Assembly: GCF_014192515.1 (NCBI RefSeq)
Contig: NZ_JACHYB010000001.1
Span: 2,046,001 to 2,110,000 of the forward strand
Origin: Microbacter margulisiae
GTDB lineage: Bacteria; Bacteroidota; Bacteroidia; Bacteroidales; Paludibacteraceae
Length of the DNA stretch: 64,000 bases
Direction of reading: 5' to 3'
The translations under genes were made by a program, and so were the position numbers. The notes beneath the pieces were generated by a model, which did not search any database, was not told where the DNA came from, and saw only the letters and a list, made by a program, of their open reading frames with translations. This document shows positions 50,536 to 60,260 of this stretch, piece after piece. Position 1 is the first letter of the stretch; every line of letters begins with the position of its first letter.

Positions 50536-51452
50536 GTCATCTTGACTTTTTCTGTTTAGTAATTTTCTTAAGTAGTATCACGATAAAAGCGATAAGGTTA
50601 AAGCTTTGCCAACTGGAGCAAGTAACATCAAATCTGTTCAATAGAGATCTGAAACTATCCATCCATGCATTGGTTCTTTCTATGCAATAGCGTTGCTGAT
50701 AGAGCAATTCATCGAAGAATATATCATCCGTATGTGCTGCGTTACGCCAGTTAATAGCGATGTTGGGTATTATTTCATGGGAAGAACAGAATTCTCTGAA
50801 CTCCGCAGAGTCAAAACCTGCATCGGCATTAAGAAAAAGACCATCAACTCTTATATCGGAGTTATTCAGCGAATCAATAATGTCGGTAAAACGTTCTTTA
50901 ATTTGATGTAAATCATTGTGATTCCCTTCTATCGGGTCTGATATGGCCAATGGGATACCTTGTCTGTCTGTAAGATAAAGAGCATTGGTAGTCTTCCTTT
51001 TCTTCCGACCCTGATAAGCAACCTGTTCTCCTCCACGTAATGCGGGGGTATGGCTGCCATCCAAATCAACACTGGACATGTCCAATGAGGCTCTGTATTT
51101 ATTCAATAAACCAAACCAGATTTGTTGTAACACTCCTGATTTACACCATGTACGAAAATAACCGAAAACAGTCTTATAATGCAATACGACATTAGAAAAT
51201 AAACTTTTAACGGGCAACATATGCCATTGACAACCTGTTTTTAATTTGTACAATATGCAGTTAACAATCTCGGCGATATCACACTTTGTCCTGAACCCTC
51301 TCTTGGGTACAGGGATGAATGGCACTATTTCTTTATTTATTGTATCTTTGTCGAGTACTAAGTACATGGGGAAGAGTGGTGTTTTATAGTTTTGCTTTTC
51401 ATAAAACGGCTCTTCCCTTTTTTTAGTATTTAAAGCTTGTAAAAGTCAAGAC
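50536..51452 (-). mobile_element. IS5-type insertion sequence (about 917 bp) inside a receptor gene
   Basis: The element interrupts the receptor gene. Its ends share the inverted repeat TCTTGACTTTT (plus strand near 50540 and minus strand near 51450), and the trinucleotide GAA flanks it on both sides (50533-50535 and 51453-51455) as a likely target duplication. The exact terminal bases are uncertain by 2-3 bp because the ends are not perfectly symmetric. Removing the element restores one open frame. Confidence 0.85.
50537..51367 (-). CDS. IS5-family transposase (DDE)
   Basis: The 276-residue transposase is complete in one frame. The N-terminal domain has KTGCQWHMLPV, typical of IS5/IS1031-like proteins. 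The catalytic residues are the Asp in SSVDLDGSHTPALRGGEQVA, the Asp in LNADAGFDSAEFREFC and the Glu in YCIERTNAWMDSFRSLLNRF. The C-terminal basic tail (KKITKQKKSR) ends exactly at the element border. Its start is an ATG at 51367, about 85 bp from the right end, where the promoter would be. An intact frame suggests recent insertion. Confidence 0.92.
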   Translation of the reverse strand: MYLVLDKDTINKEIVPFIPVPKRGFRTKCDIAEIVNCILYKLKTGCQWHMLPVKSLFSNVVLHYKTVFGYFRTWCKSGVLQQIWFGLLNKYRASLDMSSVDLDGSHTPALRGGEQVAYQGRKKRKTTNALYLTDRQGIPLAISDPIEGNHNDLHQIKERFTDIIDSLNNSDIRVDGLFLNADAGFDSAEFREFCSSHEIIPNIAINWRNAAHTDDIFFDELLYQQRYCIERTNAWMDSFRSLLNRFDVTCSSWQSFNLIAFIVILLKKITKQKKSR

Positions 51453-53527
51453 GAATTCAGTATGAAATCGTTGTTGGTGGTAAAATTTCCGCTCACCTTG
51501 TGGAGTAATGGCATGGCCTCGGGTATCGTCGCCCTCTTCCGGATATAATAACAGACGGCATTGTTGTACGAGTTCCACCACCATAACTTATTAAATGTGA
51601 AGGACTCGGAAATACCCGTACTGTAGTAATTAATACAATTTACGGGGTAGTTACGTATCATTTGGGTGGTTGGATCAACAAAAGGGAATGTGTAGATGTC
51701 CCCTGCGAAACTGCTGTACCACAAGTCATGCACGAAATGATCCGTTGTGACCGACAGGTCTACATTGTTGGAAAACGAAGGGAGCAGAAAAGGATTTCCC
51801 TCACTATAATCATATGCACTGAAATATGACTTGTAGGGATTCAAAAGATAATAATCTGGTCGATTAATTCTGCGGCTGTAACTTAATGCAATAGACTTGT
51901 CACCGTCCAGTTGGTAGGTCAGGTAGCAGGTGGGGAACAGCTTGAGGTAGTTATGGTTGTTTGTCTGGTTCAGCGTTTGGGAATAGCCCTGGGTCTCTGT
52001 GTTTTCAAGCCGTAACCCGGCCTGGGCGTTCAATACCTTAGAGAGCTTTTTGCTGGCTGACAGATAGGCTGCCTGAATGTTCTCCCGATAGTGGAAGGTA
52101 TTGGTCTGGGTGTTATCCACCACCGGCTGTCCTGTCGTATTGTCATAAAAAATATAGTCGTTATTGTTATTGGTAAAGGATGCCTCTCCGCCAAAATCAA
52201 GGTTAATCCATGAATAGGGTAACGTCACATCGATCTTAGCCGAATAGTTGATTACGTTCCCTTTATTCCGGTTCATTATGGCGTAATAGGAATCAGGGAT
52301 TATAGCTTGGTTTGCATAACTGCTATTTCCGATATTACTCATTGAATCAGTACTATTATATACAAAGTAATCAAAATCAAAGGATATCTTTTTGCCTAAT
52401 GTATCCAGACGATGTATACTATGAACATTTATTGCATTTAAATTATGGGTACCATATCTGCTTCGTGTACTATTCATCAATTCATCTATCGTATTATCAG
52501 GATTATAAACAGTCGTTAAAACATTGTTCTTCATAAGTGGATTGGTAGAGATATGGCCAAAATAGTCTGCTCCTATTGTCCACATTTTTGTCATAGCATA
52601 ATCAATGCCGATGTCTTCACCAACATACTTATAGCTTCCTTTAAGAGGTGCTGTTAACACCCATGTCTCATTGGGATAGTAAATGATATTTTTCATTTTG
52701 TCAACTCCTTTTCCTAAGCCTGTTGTAACATTTGAATAGAGGGACAGCTTACCCTTCTTATAGTTAAAGTCAGCTCCGATATTGCCAGCCGGGTAAGTAG
52801 CCTGAGTGTAAGCTCCCTGTAAATTAAGGTTCCAGGAATCCGTCCGGTTTTTCTTCAGCACAATGTTGATGATCCCGCTGTTGCCTTCTGCTTCGTATTT
52901 GGCCGGCGGGGTCGTGATGACTTCTATGCTTTTGATGCTGGATGAAGGGATGGTTTTCAGGTAGCTGATCAGGTCTTGGCCGCTGAGGGGGATAACGCGG
53001 TCGTCTACCATAACCATCAGGTTACTTTTGGCTATCATGCTGATCTGGTCGTCTGTCACTTGCAGCATGGGCGTGACGCGTAAAGCGTCCAGGGCGTCGC
53101 CGCCTGTGCTGATGATGGAATTGGCGACATTGAAGACCAGTCGGTCAGGCTTACGTTCAAACAGGTTTTGGTGACCTTCTACTACGACTTCGTGCAGCAT
53201 TTGGGTGGGATCTATGAAGATGTCGCCTATATTGACATTGTGCTCCAATAGTAGCGTGGTGTCTTTCAATAGCTTTCCCCATTGCCTGACCTGCAGGTCA
53301 TATCGTCCTTTTTTAATGGCTATCGTGAAGGTTCCATCGGTATCGGACAGGGCCTGTTTGACAAAGGTGCTGTCTTTCAACAGGTCGATCTCTGCGAAAT
53401 CGACGCCCTGGTGATGGGTAGTTACGACTTTGCCCCGTAACTCAACCTGGCTCCAGATCATCAGGCTATTGAATACGAAGAGCAGTAGCAAACAGCGCTT
53501 GCAGGAATGATTGGTTAATGGGGTCAT
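51453..53527 (-). pseudogene. N-terminal fragment of a TonB-dependent outer-membrane receptor interrupted by IS5
   Basis: The fragment starts at the ATG at 53527 (MTPLTNHSCKRCLLLLFVF, export signal) and covers the carboxypeptidase-like domain (about 30-110, LRGKVVTTHHQGVDFAEIDL), the plug (about 115-225, with KTIPSSSIKSIEVITTPPAK and EGNSGIINIVLKKN) and most of the barrel. Translation runs into the IS and stops at 51446. About 110 barrel residues are missing and lie at 50193-50535. Without the last strands it cannot form a barrel, so the gene is probably dead. Its first half is almost identical to the paralogue at 53578, while residues about 230-420 differ strongly. Confidence 0.9.
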
Positions 53528-53577
53528 AAATAAAAAATTAATGATTATATGATCTTTATCGTGCTCTCTAAGCAATG

Positions 53578-55992
53578 TTATCTTGCTCTTTCCCGTTCAT
53601 CTTCATTGCTTACATTACGCTTTTCTACCCGGACAAGCTTATTCCCGAATCTGTAGCTTACCGCCAAACGTAAATACTGCGTATCATTATAATGGTCATA
53701 CACACATTGGAGATTATTTGAGATGATAGTAGTTTTTATATAATCTGTCCTGAATATATCGTTTGCCGTTAATGACAGAGTCAGTTTCTCCTTTAATAGA
53801 AGCATCTTAATCCCTGCATAGGCATACCAGGTGGCGTCCACGTTATCGTAAGCCTCTAAATAAGGGAATTCATAATAGAAACCGAGATTGAGCATCAGGG
53901 TTCTTTTTTTATTGAGTATAAAATCGTTATTGGTAGTGAAGTTTCCGCTTACCTTGTGGAGCAATGGCATAGTGGCCTCGGGTATCGTCGCCCTCTTCCG
54001 GATATAATAACAGACGGCATTGTTGTACGAGTTCCACCACCATAATTTATTATACGTGAAGGATTCGGAAACACCTGTGCTGTAGTAATTAATGCAATTC
54101 TCCGGATAATAACGTATCACTTGGGTGGTAGGATCAATAAAAGGGAATTGGGTTATATCTCCTGTGAAATTGCTATACCAAAAATCATGCACGAAATGAT
54201 CCGTCGTGACCGACAGGTCTACATTATTGGAAAAAGAAGGAAGCAGGAAGGGATTTCCCTCGGCATAATCATAGGAATTGATATAAAACCTGAAAGGATT
54301 CAGGGCATTATAGGAAGGCCGGCTAATCCTGCGGCTGTAACTTAATGCGATAGATTTGTCACCACCCAGTTGGTAGGTCAGGTAGCAGGTGGGGAACAGC
54401 TTGAGGTAATTATGGTTGTTTGTCTGGTTTAACGTTTGGGAATAGCCCTGGGTCTCCGTGTTTTCCAGCCGTAGTCCGGCCTGGGCGCTCAATGCCTTAG
54501 AGAGCTTCTTGCTGGCTGACAGATAGGCTGCCTGGATGTTCTCCCGATAGCGGAAGGTATTGGTTTGGGTGTTGTCCACCACCGGCTGTCCTGTCGTGTT
54601 GTCGTAAAAAATATAGTCGTTATTGTTGTTGGTAAAGGATGCTTCTCCGCCAAAGTCAAGGCTGGCCCATGAATAGGGTAACGTCACATCGATCTTGGCC
54701 GAATAGTTAATTACGTTCCCTTTATTCCGGTTCATATTGGCATAATAGGAACCGGGGATCATACTTTGGTCCGGATAGAGGCTGTTTCCCCAATTGCTGA
54801 TGGAATCACGGCTGTGGTTGATAAAATAATCCATGTCAACCGTTATTTTCTTTCCCAGCGTATCGAGTTTGATCGTACTGTTCAGATTCACAGCATGGAG
54901 GCTGCTTGGGTTATCTTTGTTTATTATGGCAGGCATAAATTCTTTTATCGAATTATCCGTATTATTATAAACCGTAGTCATGATAGCGTTGTTGTTAAAA
55001 TGATCTGTCGAAAGTGTTCCGAAATACATGGCCCCGATTTCCCATCGATTGCTCATTCTATAATTAATTCCCATGTCTGCATTCGCATATTTGACAATGT
55101 CATGATAGGGCATTGTAATCGCCCATATTTCAGTAGGATAATAGATTTTGTTGTTTATCTGGTGAAAAAAAATCCCATCTCCAATTGTAACATTAGCGTA
55201 CATGGACATCCTCCCCTTCTTGTAGTTAAAGTCAGCCCCGGCATTGCCGTTTGAATAGGTAGCTTGTGTATAGGTGCCCCGCAGATTAAGGTTCCAGGAA
55301 TCCGTCCGGTTTTTCTTCAGCACAATGTTGATGATCCCGCTGTTGCCTTCTGCTTCGTATTTGGCCGGCGGGGTCGTGATGACTTCTATGCTTTTGATGC
55401 TGGATGAAGGGATGGTTTTCAGGTAGCTGATCAGGTCTTGGCCGCTGAGGGGGATAACGCGGTCGTCTACCATAACCATCAGGTTACTTTTGGCTATCAT
55501 GCTGATCTGGTCGTCTGTCACTTGCAGCATGGGCGTGACGCGTAAAGCGTCCAGGGCGTCGCCGCCTGTGCTGATGATGGAATTGGCGACATTGAAGACC
55601 AGCCGGTCAGGCTTGCGTTCAAACAGGTTTTGGTGACCTTCTACTATCACTTCGTGCAGCATTTGGGTGGGGTCTATGAAGATGTCGCCTAGGTTGATAT
55701 TGTGCTCCAATAGTAGTGTGGTATCTTTTAATAGCTTTCCCCATTGCCTGACCTGCAGGTCATATCGTCCTTTTTTAATGGCTATCGTGAAGGTTCCATC
55801 GGTATCGGACAGGGCCTGTTTGACAAAGGTGCTGTCTTTCAACAGGTCGATCTCTGCGAAATCGACGCCCTGGTGGTTTGGGGTTACGACTTTGCCCCGC
55901 AACTCCACCTGACTCCAGATCACCAGGCTATTGAATACAAAGAGCAGTAGCAAACAGCGCCTGCAGGAATGATTGGTCAATGGATTATGCAT
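53578..55992 (-). CDS. TonB-dependent receptor / outer-membrane beta-barrel family protein (intact paralogue)
   Basis: The 804-residue receptor starts at the ATG at 55992 (MHNPLTNHSCRRCLLLLFVF). The order is signal peptide, carboxypeptidase-like domain (about 30-110), a short plug (about 115-225, ISTGGDALDALRVTPMLQV) and a barrel of the OMP_b-brl_3 type, ending YLRLAVSYRFGNKLVRVEKR with a polar tail NVSNEDERERAR. The polar tail is shared with the broken copy. The gene lies 50 bp upstream of the copy at 51453-53527 on the same strand, so they form a tandem duplication. Family function: uptake of an unknown ligand or, in some members, outer-membrane protein with unknown role. Ligand unknown. 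Confidence 0.88.
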   Translation of the reverse strand: MHNPLTNHSCRRCLLLLFVFNSLVIWSQVELRGKVVTPNHQGVDFAEIDLLKDSTFVKQALSDTDGTFTIAIKKGRYDLQVRQWGKLLKDTTLLLEHNINLGDIFIDPTQMLHEVIVEGHQNLFERKPDRLVFNVANSIISTGGDALDALRVTPMLQVTDDQISMIAKSNLMVMVDDRVIPLSGQDLISYLKTIPSSSIKSIEVITTPPAKYEAEGNSGIINIVLKKNRTDSWNLNLRGTYTQATYSNGNAGADFNYKKGRMSMYANVTIGDGIFFHQINNKIYYPTEIWAITMPYHDIVKYANADMGINYRMSNRWEIGAMYFGTLSTDHFNNNAIMTTVYNNTDNSIKEFMPAIINKDNPSSLHAVNLNSTIKLDTLGKKITVDMDYFINHSRDSISNWGNSLYPDQSMIPGSYYANMNRNKGNVINYSAKIDVTLPYSWASLDFGGEASFTNNNNDYIFYDNTTGQPVVDNTQTNTFRYRENIQAAYLSASKKLSKALSAQAGLRLENTETQGYSQTLNQTNNHNYLKLFPTCYLTYQLGGDKSIALSYSRRISRPSYNALNPFRFYINSYDYAEGNPFLLPSFSNNVDLSVTTDHFVHDFWYSNFTGDITQFPFIDPTTQVIRYYPENCINYYSTGVSESFTYNKLWWWNSYNNAVCYYIRKRATIPEATMPLLHKVSGNFTTNNDFILNKKRTLMLNLGFYYEFPYLEAYDNVDATWYAYAGIKMLLLKEKLTLSLTANDIFRTDYIKTTIISNNLQCVYDHYNDTQYLRLAVSYRFGNKLVRVEKRNVSNEDERERAR

Positions 55993-56949
55993 AATATGGG
56001 AATATAAAACAATTAAATACTTTATCCTCAAATCGATCACTTAAAACTTCTTGCTAAAAATGATCGCTTTCCTGAATATCAAAGTTGGTGTTTCTTGCCA
56101 TAGACATACAACATGTATATATTTGGTTCTTGCATGAATCGATTCATTGTTGTCAACATGCTCGTTTATAGAACGCCTTTTGATATTTAATGTTGGCATA
56201 GATCATGATGAACTCTCTATTGATACAAATCTTTATTTTTATACCCTAATGAAATATTTCTCTTGCAATTTATTCCTTGCTCTTGCTAAAGTTACACAAA
56301 AGAGAAATAGGAAATACGATATTCCCACAAACACGAACTTGACATTACGTATTTTAACCATTGTATCTCTTTAATTATCAAGACTCTGCAAATGCCCGTT
56401 TTAAATAAAACTTGACAACACGATAAAAAGGAAGGTTTTAATACAAAACAGGCTGTTTTTTCGGCATAAAAAGAGCAATTCTCTGCTTTTTTGTCGTTTA
56501 TCTTAGGAAGCATCTATTCCATTCCCAATTTCAATAATTCAGATGGATCCATGCGCTGTATATGGCTCTTTTTCTATCTTTTATATCGGGTGAGCAGTGT
56601 AGGAAAGAGCAATAGGAAATCAATTCTTCTGTTTGGTGTCATGAAGGAATGTTTTCTTCATTACATCAACAATTTATTTCATTGCTCCATTCAAAGTAAT
56701 ATAAAAAAAATCGGAATGCTACCAAATTGCAACAAGAAAAGACCTTAGTTTTAAGAATATTAGCATTACACAGACAACTAAATAACAGTGGTTTATGTCA
56801 AAAATAATAGCTTTTATACCTTAAGTCTGCTTCTTTTGTAGTGTAGTAGGCTATTTTGAGGGGTAAAAAAAAGGAAGAAAATAAACAAAAGGCTTTAAGC
56901 AAACTGACCGGATGACTTTGGGTCATCCAATCAGTAAGAAGAACGTTCT
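55993..56949. other. 957-bp AT-rich intergenic region with a 14-bp palindrome
   Basis: No convincing gene is present; short open frames here lack codon structure and recognisable motifs. The only marked element is the perfect palindrome ATGAATCGATTCAT at 56134-56147, about 145 bp upstream of the receptor start at 55992, a possible operator. TAACTTTA on the minus strand at 56294-56287 is a weak -7-like sequence. The rest shows nothing I can name. Confidence 0.5.
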
Positions 56950-57570
56950 TTACACCACCACTTTCATTACGGCAGGAGTATAGCCGGTGGTTCCACTGGG
57001 AGTGATGGCAGCTACCCTGAAATAATACCAACCGGTAATTTCCAGGTCTGACATCTTGAAATTAGTCTGGGTGCTATGCCCTATGATATCCCATCCGCTC
57101 TCCATTTCGGGTAGTTTGTCTTTCGCCATCTGCCAGATGTAGGCACGGGCGGTGTTAACTGCCTTGGCTACCAGAACCACACTTCCTGAAGTTTCCCCGT
57201 TCCTGACCGATAAAGGCAGCTTTTGTACGGAAGATGGTTGTTTGAGCGTATGGAAACCAGCACTTAAAATCGCTGTTTCATCCCCATCGGCAATCCGGTT
57301 CACATAAGCAACCAAAATGCGGAAATCATAATCGACCTCTTTTTCTGCGTCATGCATGGCCGAGACTGCCGTATGACTCCCGTCTTTGGATGCCAGGTAG
57401 GTAGTATTTAACTTATCCACCTTTGTTTTGGCTTCAGCGAGGAGAACATCAGGTTCCGGGAACTTGGTATTTCCGGTGAGTTTTTCAACCACGTTGTTGT
57501 AAAATGCAATCTTTACCGGAACAGGAAATTTGACAAAATCAAAAAGAGCTCTTACTTTTTTCATACGCAT
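56950..57570 (-). CDS. Hypothetical protein with C-terminal fibronectin-III-like region
   Basis: The 206-residue protein has no signal peptide. The N-terminal half (about 1-110) is helical, with charged segments (LLAEAKTKVDKLNTTYLASK and AEKEVDYDFRILVAYVNRIA). The C-terminal half has alternating strands (SGSVVLVAKAVNTARAYIWQ, FKMSDLEITGWYYFRVAAI) ending GTTGYTPAVMKVVV, the pattern of a fibronectin type III fold. Similar two-part proteins are frequent in Bacteroidetes, but I know no function. Either of two close in-frame ATGs (57570 or 57564) could be the start. A tandem repeat array lies just upstream. Confidence 0.7.
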   Translation of the reverse strand: MRMKKVRALFDFVKFPVPVKIAFYNNVVEKLTGNTKFPEPDVLLAEAKTKVDKLNTTYLASKDGSHTAVSAMHDAEKEVDYDFRILVAYVNRIADGDETAILSAGFHTLKQPSSVQKLPLSVRNGETSGSVVLVAKAVNTARAYIWQMAKDKLPEMESGWDIIGHSTQTNFKMSDLEITGWYYFRVAAITPSGTTGYTPAVMKVVV

Positions 57571-57657
57571 TGAGATTTAGATGAATAATAATGGATATAT
57601 AGAAACGCTGTCCTTGTTTTAGCTATGTACTATCTTTCAAAATATAACCTGCATATT

Positions 57658-58231
57658 GTCTGTATAATGTTGTACAGGATGGATTCCTTCTTCTTTCCGC
57701 CGATAGTATATGGAATAGATCGAATTACATATGCTTTCCGCGGATTCTATATGGAATAATGTCTGTTCTTTATGCTATCCGCCGATTCTATAAGGAATAA
57801 TATGTATTCCATGTGCTTTTCGCCGATAGTATATGGGATAGATCGAATTACATATGCTTTTCGCGGATTCTATATGGAATAAGATATATTCTTTATGCTA
57901 TCCGCCGATTCTATAAGGAATAATATGTATTCCTTATGCTTTTCGCCGATAGTATATGGAACAGATCGAATTACATATGCTTTCCGCGGATTCTATATGG
58001 AATAAGATATATTCTTTATGCTATCCGCCGATTCTATAAGGAACAATATGTATTCCTTGTGCTTTTCGCCGATAGTATATGGAACAGATCGAATTACATA
58101 TGCTTTCCGCGGATTTCACAGGAAACAGAGCAAATTGCTTTTATTTTCCGCCGAATCTACAAGGAATCATGCATATTCCTTCTGTGATCAGCGAATTTCA
58201 TAAGGTACAAGACATCTTCCTGCGGTTTGCC
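57658..58231. repeat. Minisatellite of 41-bp units with a 123-bp (A-B-C) higher-order period
   Basis: Thirteen contiguous 41-bp units start at 57699, with a diverged unit before them. Three types alternate: A begins GCCGATAGTATATGG, B begins GCGGATTCTATATGG and C begins GCCGATTCTATAAGG. The order A-B-C repeats three times from 57699, then A, then three decayed units (58109-58231). Each unit contains a dyad; in C it is AAGGAATA-ATATG-TATTCCTT. Because 123 is divisible by 3, plus-strand frames read a 41-residue repeat, but no proper gene is evident. There are no unique spacers, so it is not a CRISPR array. Confidence 0.9.
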
Positions 58232-58674
58232 TTCTTTCCTGCATTATCAAAGAAACGATACTCCCTGGTAGCGTAATGATACCGTTTTGCTGAAGGCATA
58301 TGTAATATCCCGGGAATCCTGTTCTGTTTATCAAAGAACTCTTGCTAAGTAACATAAAAAAATGAAGAAGGTGCGAAGTTAATGGGAAAACAGGAATTAA
58401 GAAGACAACAGCCATAGATAGCGTTTCAGATTGTTGAAAATATTAATCTGAAAATTAAATGGAACGATTAAAATAGTAGTGCCTGTAGATTTTCTTTCTT
58501 AAGAATAGAAAAGATTGAAGGGTAAACAGCTGCCTAAGGCCTAAAGGCAGGAGTTCTTTAACCTTTAACCATTAACAGCTAAGCGTGTATATTGATTCTC
58601 ATTGTCAATTGCATACGACTTCTTTAACTTCTTGCTGTTCTGTTATTCAGTTATCCTGTTACTCGGCCATTCTT
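58232..58674. other. Intergenic region downstream of the STN/carboxypeptidase-like gene
   Basis: This 443-bp region holds no gene. It contains AGATTGAAGG (58512-58521) and ACTTCTTTAACT (58618-58629), both of which recur in the same order at 63129-63138 and 63249-63260 on the other side of the sigma-factor module. CTGCCTAAGGCCTAAAGGCAG at about 58530-58550 is an inverted repeat of moderate quality. Confidence 0.5.
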
Positions 58675-60228
58675 TTATTTGATTGTTCCCTCATCTGCCT
58701 CTTCTACCTTGGCTGCAATTTTAGAAATAGCTTCATTTAGCTGTTCATTAGGCAGGATAATATTGAAATTACCCCAGAATCCGGCATCGTATTGAAAATC
58801 GGTATCCGAAAAGATATTGGTAGTTTTCAGGCGTTCGCTTCGGGGAAATGGCTTAGCATTAAGCGTATCGATAGAACATGTTGCCATCTCCAGAAAAATA
58901 TGGAATGGACTATAGAAAAGCTGGTGTTTAGTCTTCATTTTAAAATACAAATCGCCCCGTATGTAGTTGATATAATACTTTCCGTTCAGTTCCTTGTAGG
59001 AAACATTATAAATCACCTGTTGCGGATGAATCCTGACATTCCGTCCACGATGAGCGATAAACAGATATTCTGCTTTGTTGATATATTTGGGATTAATTTC
59101 AAACTCTGCATGAAGGAGAGCAGCATTCTGAGCATCAATATATAATTTGCCGGTATATAGCGGTTCATCTTCATTCTCTTTTTGCTCAAATGCCACCACA
59201 TGAGCCAGATGAGAATCATACACTGTCATATCTATTTTGCTGTAATTAAACTGATTGTCATCATCAATCTGCAAAAAATCGGGAACGCTCTTAATGATAT
59301 CCAACAGTAATGTAGCGTCAGGGCCGGCTTTCATTTTCAGGAGAAAAGTATCCCGCACCGATTCGTTGGTTATTTTGCGCATTTTCAGCAACTTCATCTG
59401 ATCACTTGCAGGAGGATTCAAGCAAGAGGTTTTGTAAACCTTAAAAACAGATTCGGTCAACGTAAGTAAAGTTTTACGTTTTTCGATGCCTTCGCGATAA
59501 AATGTGGTAAGGTAATAAGGTTTCACCGGATAGTTTTGGGCACGAAATTGCAACACTTCGTCCACAATTTTGCGGGGGTTCACCATGCGCACAATCACTT
59601 CCTGCATGGGAATAATGCGTTCGGTAAGATAAATATTACGCGGATTTGAATGAAATAACAATATCGGAAGCTGCTGGGTTTCATAACCAAGATGCGAAAT
59701 GCGCAACTGTTCCCTTCGCATGTCATAGGGAATCTTCAGCATAAACTGCCCGTTGCTATTAGCCACTGTTCCAATTCCTGTTCCATAAATAGTAACAGCA
59801 CAATCGGCAACCGGCATATTATCCAGTTTATCATAGACTGCTCCGCTCACTACAATGGGTTGCAATGTATCTTTCTCCTGTACAGGGACGGTTACTGATT
59901 CTTTGGGAGAAGCAGGCCTGTCGATAACGATATATTTTTCTACTACTTTCAGTAAAAAAACAGTACTACCCAACACCTTATAAACGGCATCCCGCACGGA
60001 ACAATCCTCTGCCGGCAATTTCACCGGACGATCATTGGCAACCAGTTTACTGTCGTAAATGAAGTTATATCCGGCCATATCGCCGATCTCATTAAGCCAG
60101 TTATAAACGGTAGTCTTTTGTTTAGGCAAATGAATGATGCGTTCCAGAGGGTCTGCCCTATCTGCCGCCCAAAGGTGGAAACAAAAACAGAACGTCATCA
60201 AAAAAACCGTCAGGGATTTCATGGCCAT
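58675..60228 (-). CDS. STN-like and carboxypeptidase-regulatory-like domain protein without a receptor barrel
   Basis: The 517-residue exported protein has a signal peptide (MAMKSLTVFLMTFCFCFHLWAA), then an STN-like segment (about 30-100, QKTTVYNWLNEIGDMAGYNF and LPAEDCSVRDAVYKVLGSTV), a carboxypeptidase-D-like domain (about 125-210, VSGAVYDKLDNMPVADCAVT and LRISHLGYETQQLPIL) and a C-terminal region of about 300 residues that also occurs in the protein at 61748-63022 (PRKIVDEVLQFRAQNYPVKPYYLTTFYREGIEKR). The STN domain normally sits at the N-terminus of TonB receptors and signals to FecR, but no plug or barrel is present here. It follows fecR by 32 bp, so it could be a non-transporting partner of the anti-sigma factor. 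Confidence 0.82.
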   Translation of the reverse strand: MAMKSLTVFLMTFCFCFHLWAADRADPLERIIHLPKQKTTVYNWLNEIGDMAGYNFIYDSKLVANDRPVKLPAEDCSVRDAVYKVLGSTVFLLKVVEKYIVIDRPASPKESVTVPVQEKDTLQPIVVSGAVYDKLDNMPVADCAVTIYGTGIGTVANSNGQFMLKIPYDMRREQLRISHLGYETQQLPILLFHSNPRNIYLTERIIPMQEVIVRMVNPRKIVDEVLQFRAQNYPVKPYYLTTFYREGIEKRKTLLTLTESVFKVYKTSCLNPPASDQMKLLKMRKITNESVRDTFLLKMKAGPDATLLLDIIKSVPDFLQIDDDNQFNYSKIDMTVYDSHLAHVVAFEQKENEDEPLYTGKLYIDAQNAALLHAEFEINPKYINKAEYLFIAHRGRNVRIHPQQVIYNVSYKELNGKYYINYIRGDLYFKMKTKHQLFYSPFHIFLEMATCSIDTLNAKPFPRSERLKTTNIFSDTDFQYDAGFWGNFNIILPNEQLNEAISKIAAKVEEADEGTIK

Positions 60229-60260
60229 CCAATCTTAAAAACGCAAAGGCATCAGTCTGA

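Noticed and set aside
50193..50540. A 115-residue open frame that could be called a small outer-membrane protein
   Set aside because: It is the C-terminal end of the receptor split by the IS5 element; the ATG comes from the element border and there is no signal peptide.
57658..58231. Possible CRISPR array because of regular 41-bp repeats
   Set aside because: The repeats are directly adjacent with no unique spacers, and no cas genes are in the window. It is a minisatellite.
57936..58276. Three overlapping plus-strand open frames in the 41-bp array
   Set aside because: They merely reflect the repeat period divisible by three; composition and starts are not gene-like.
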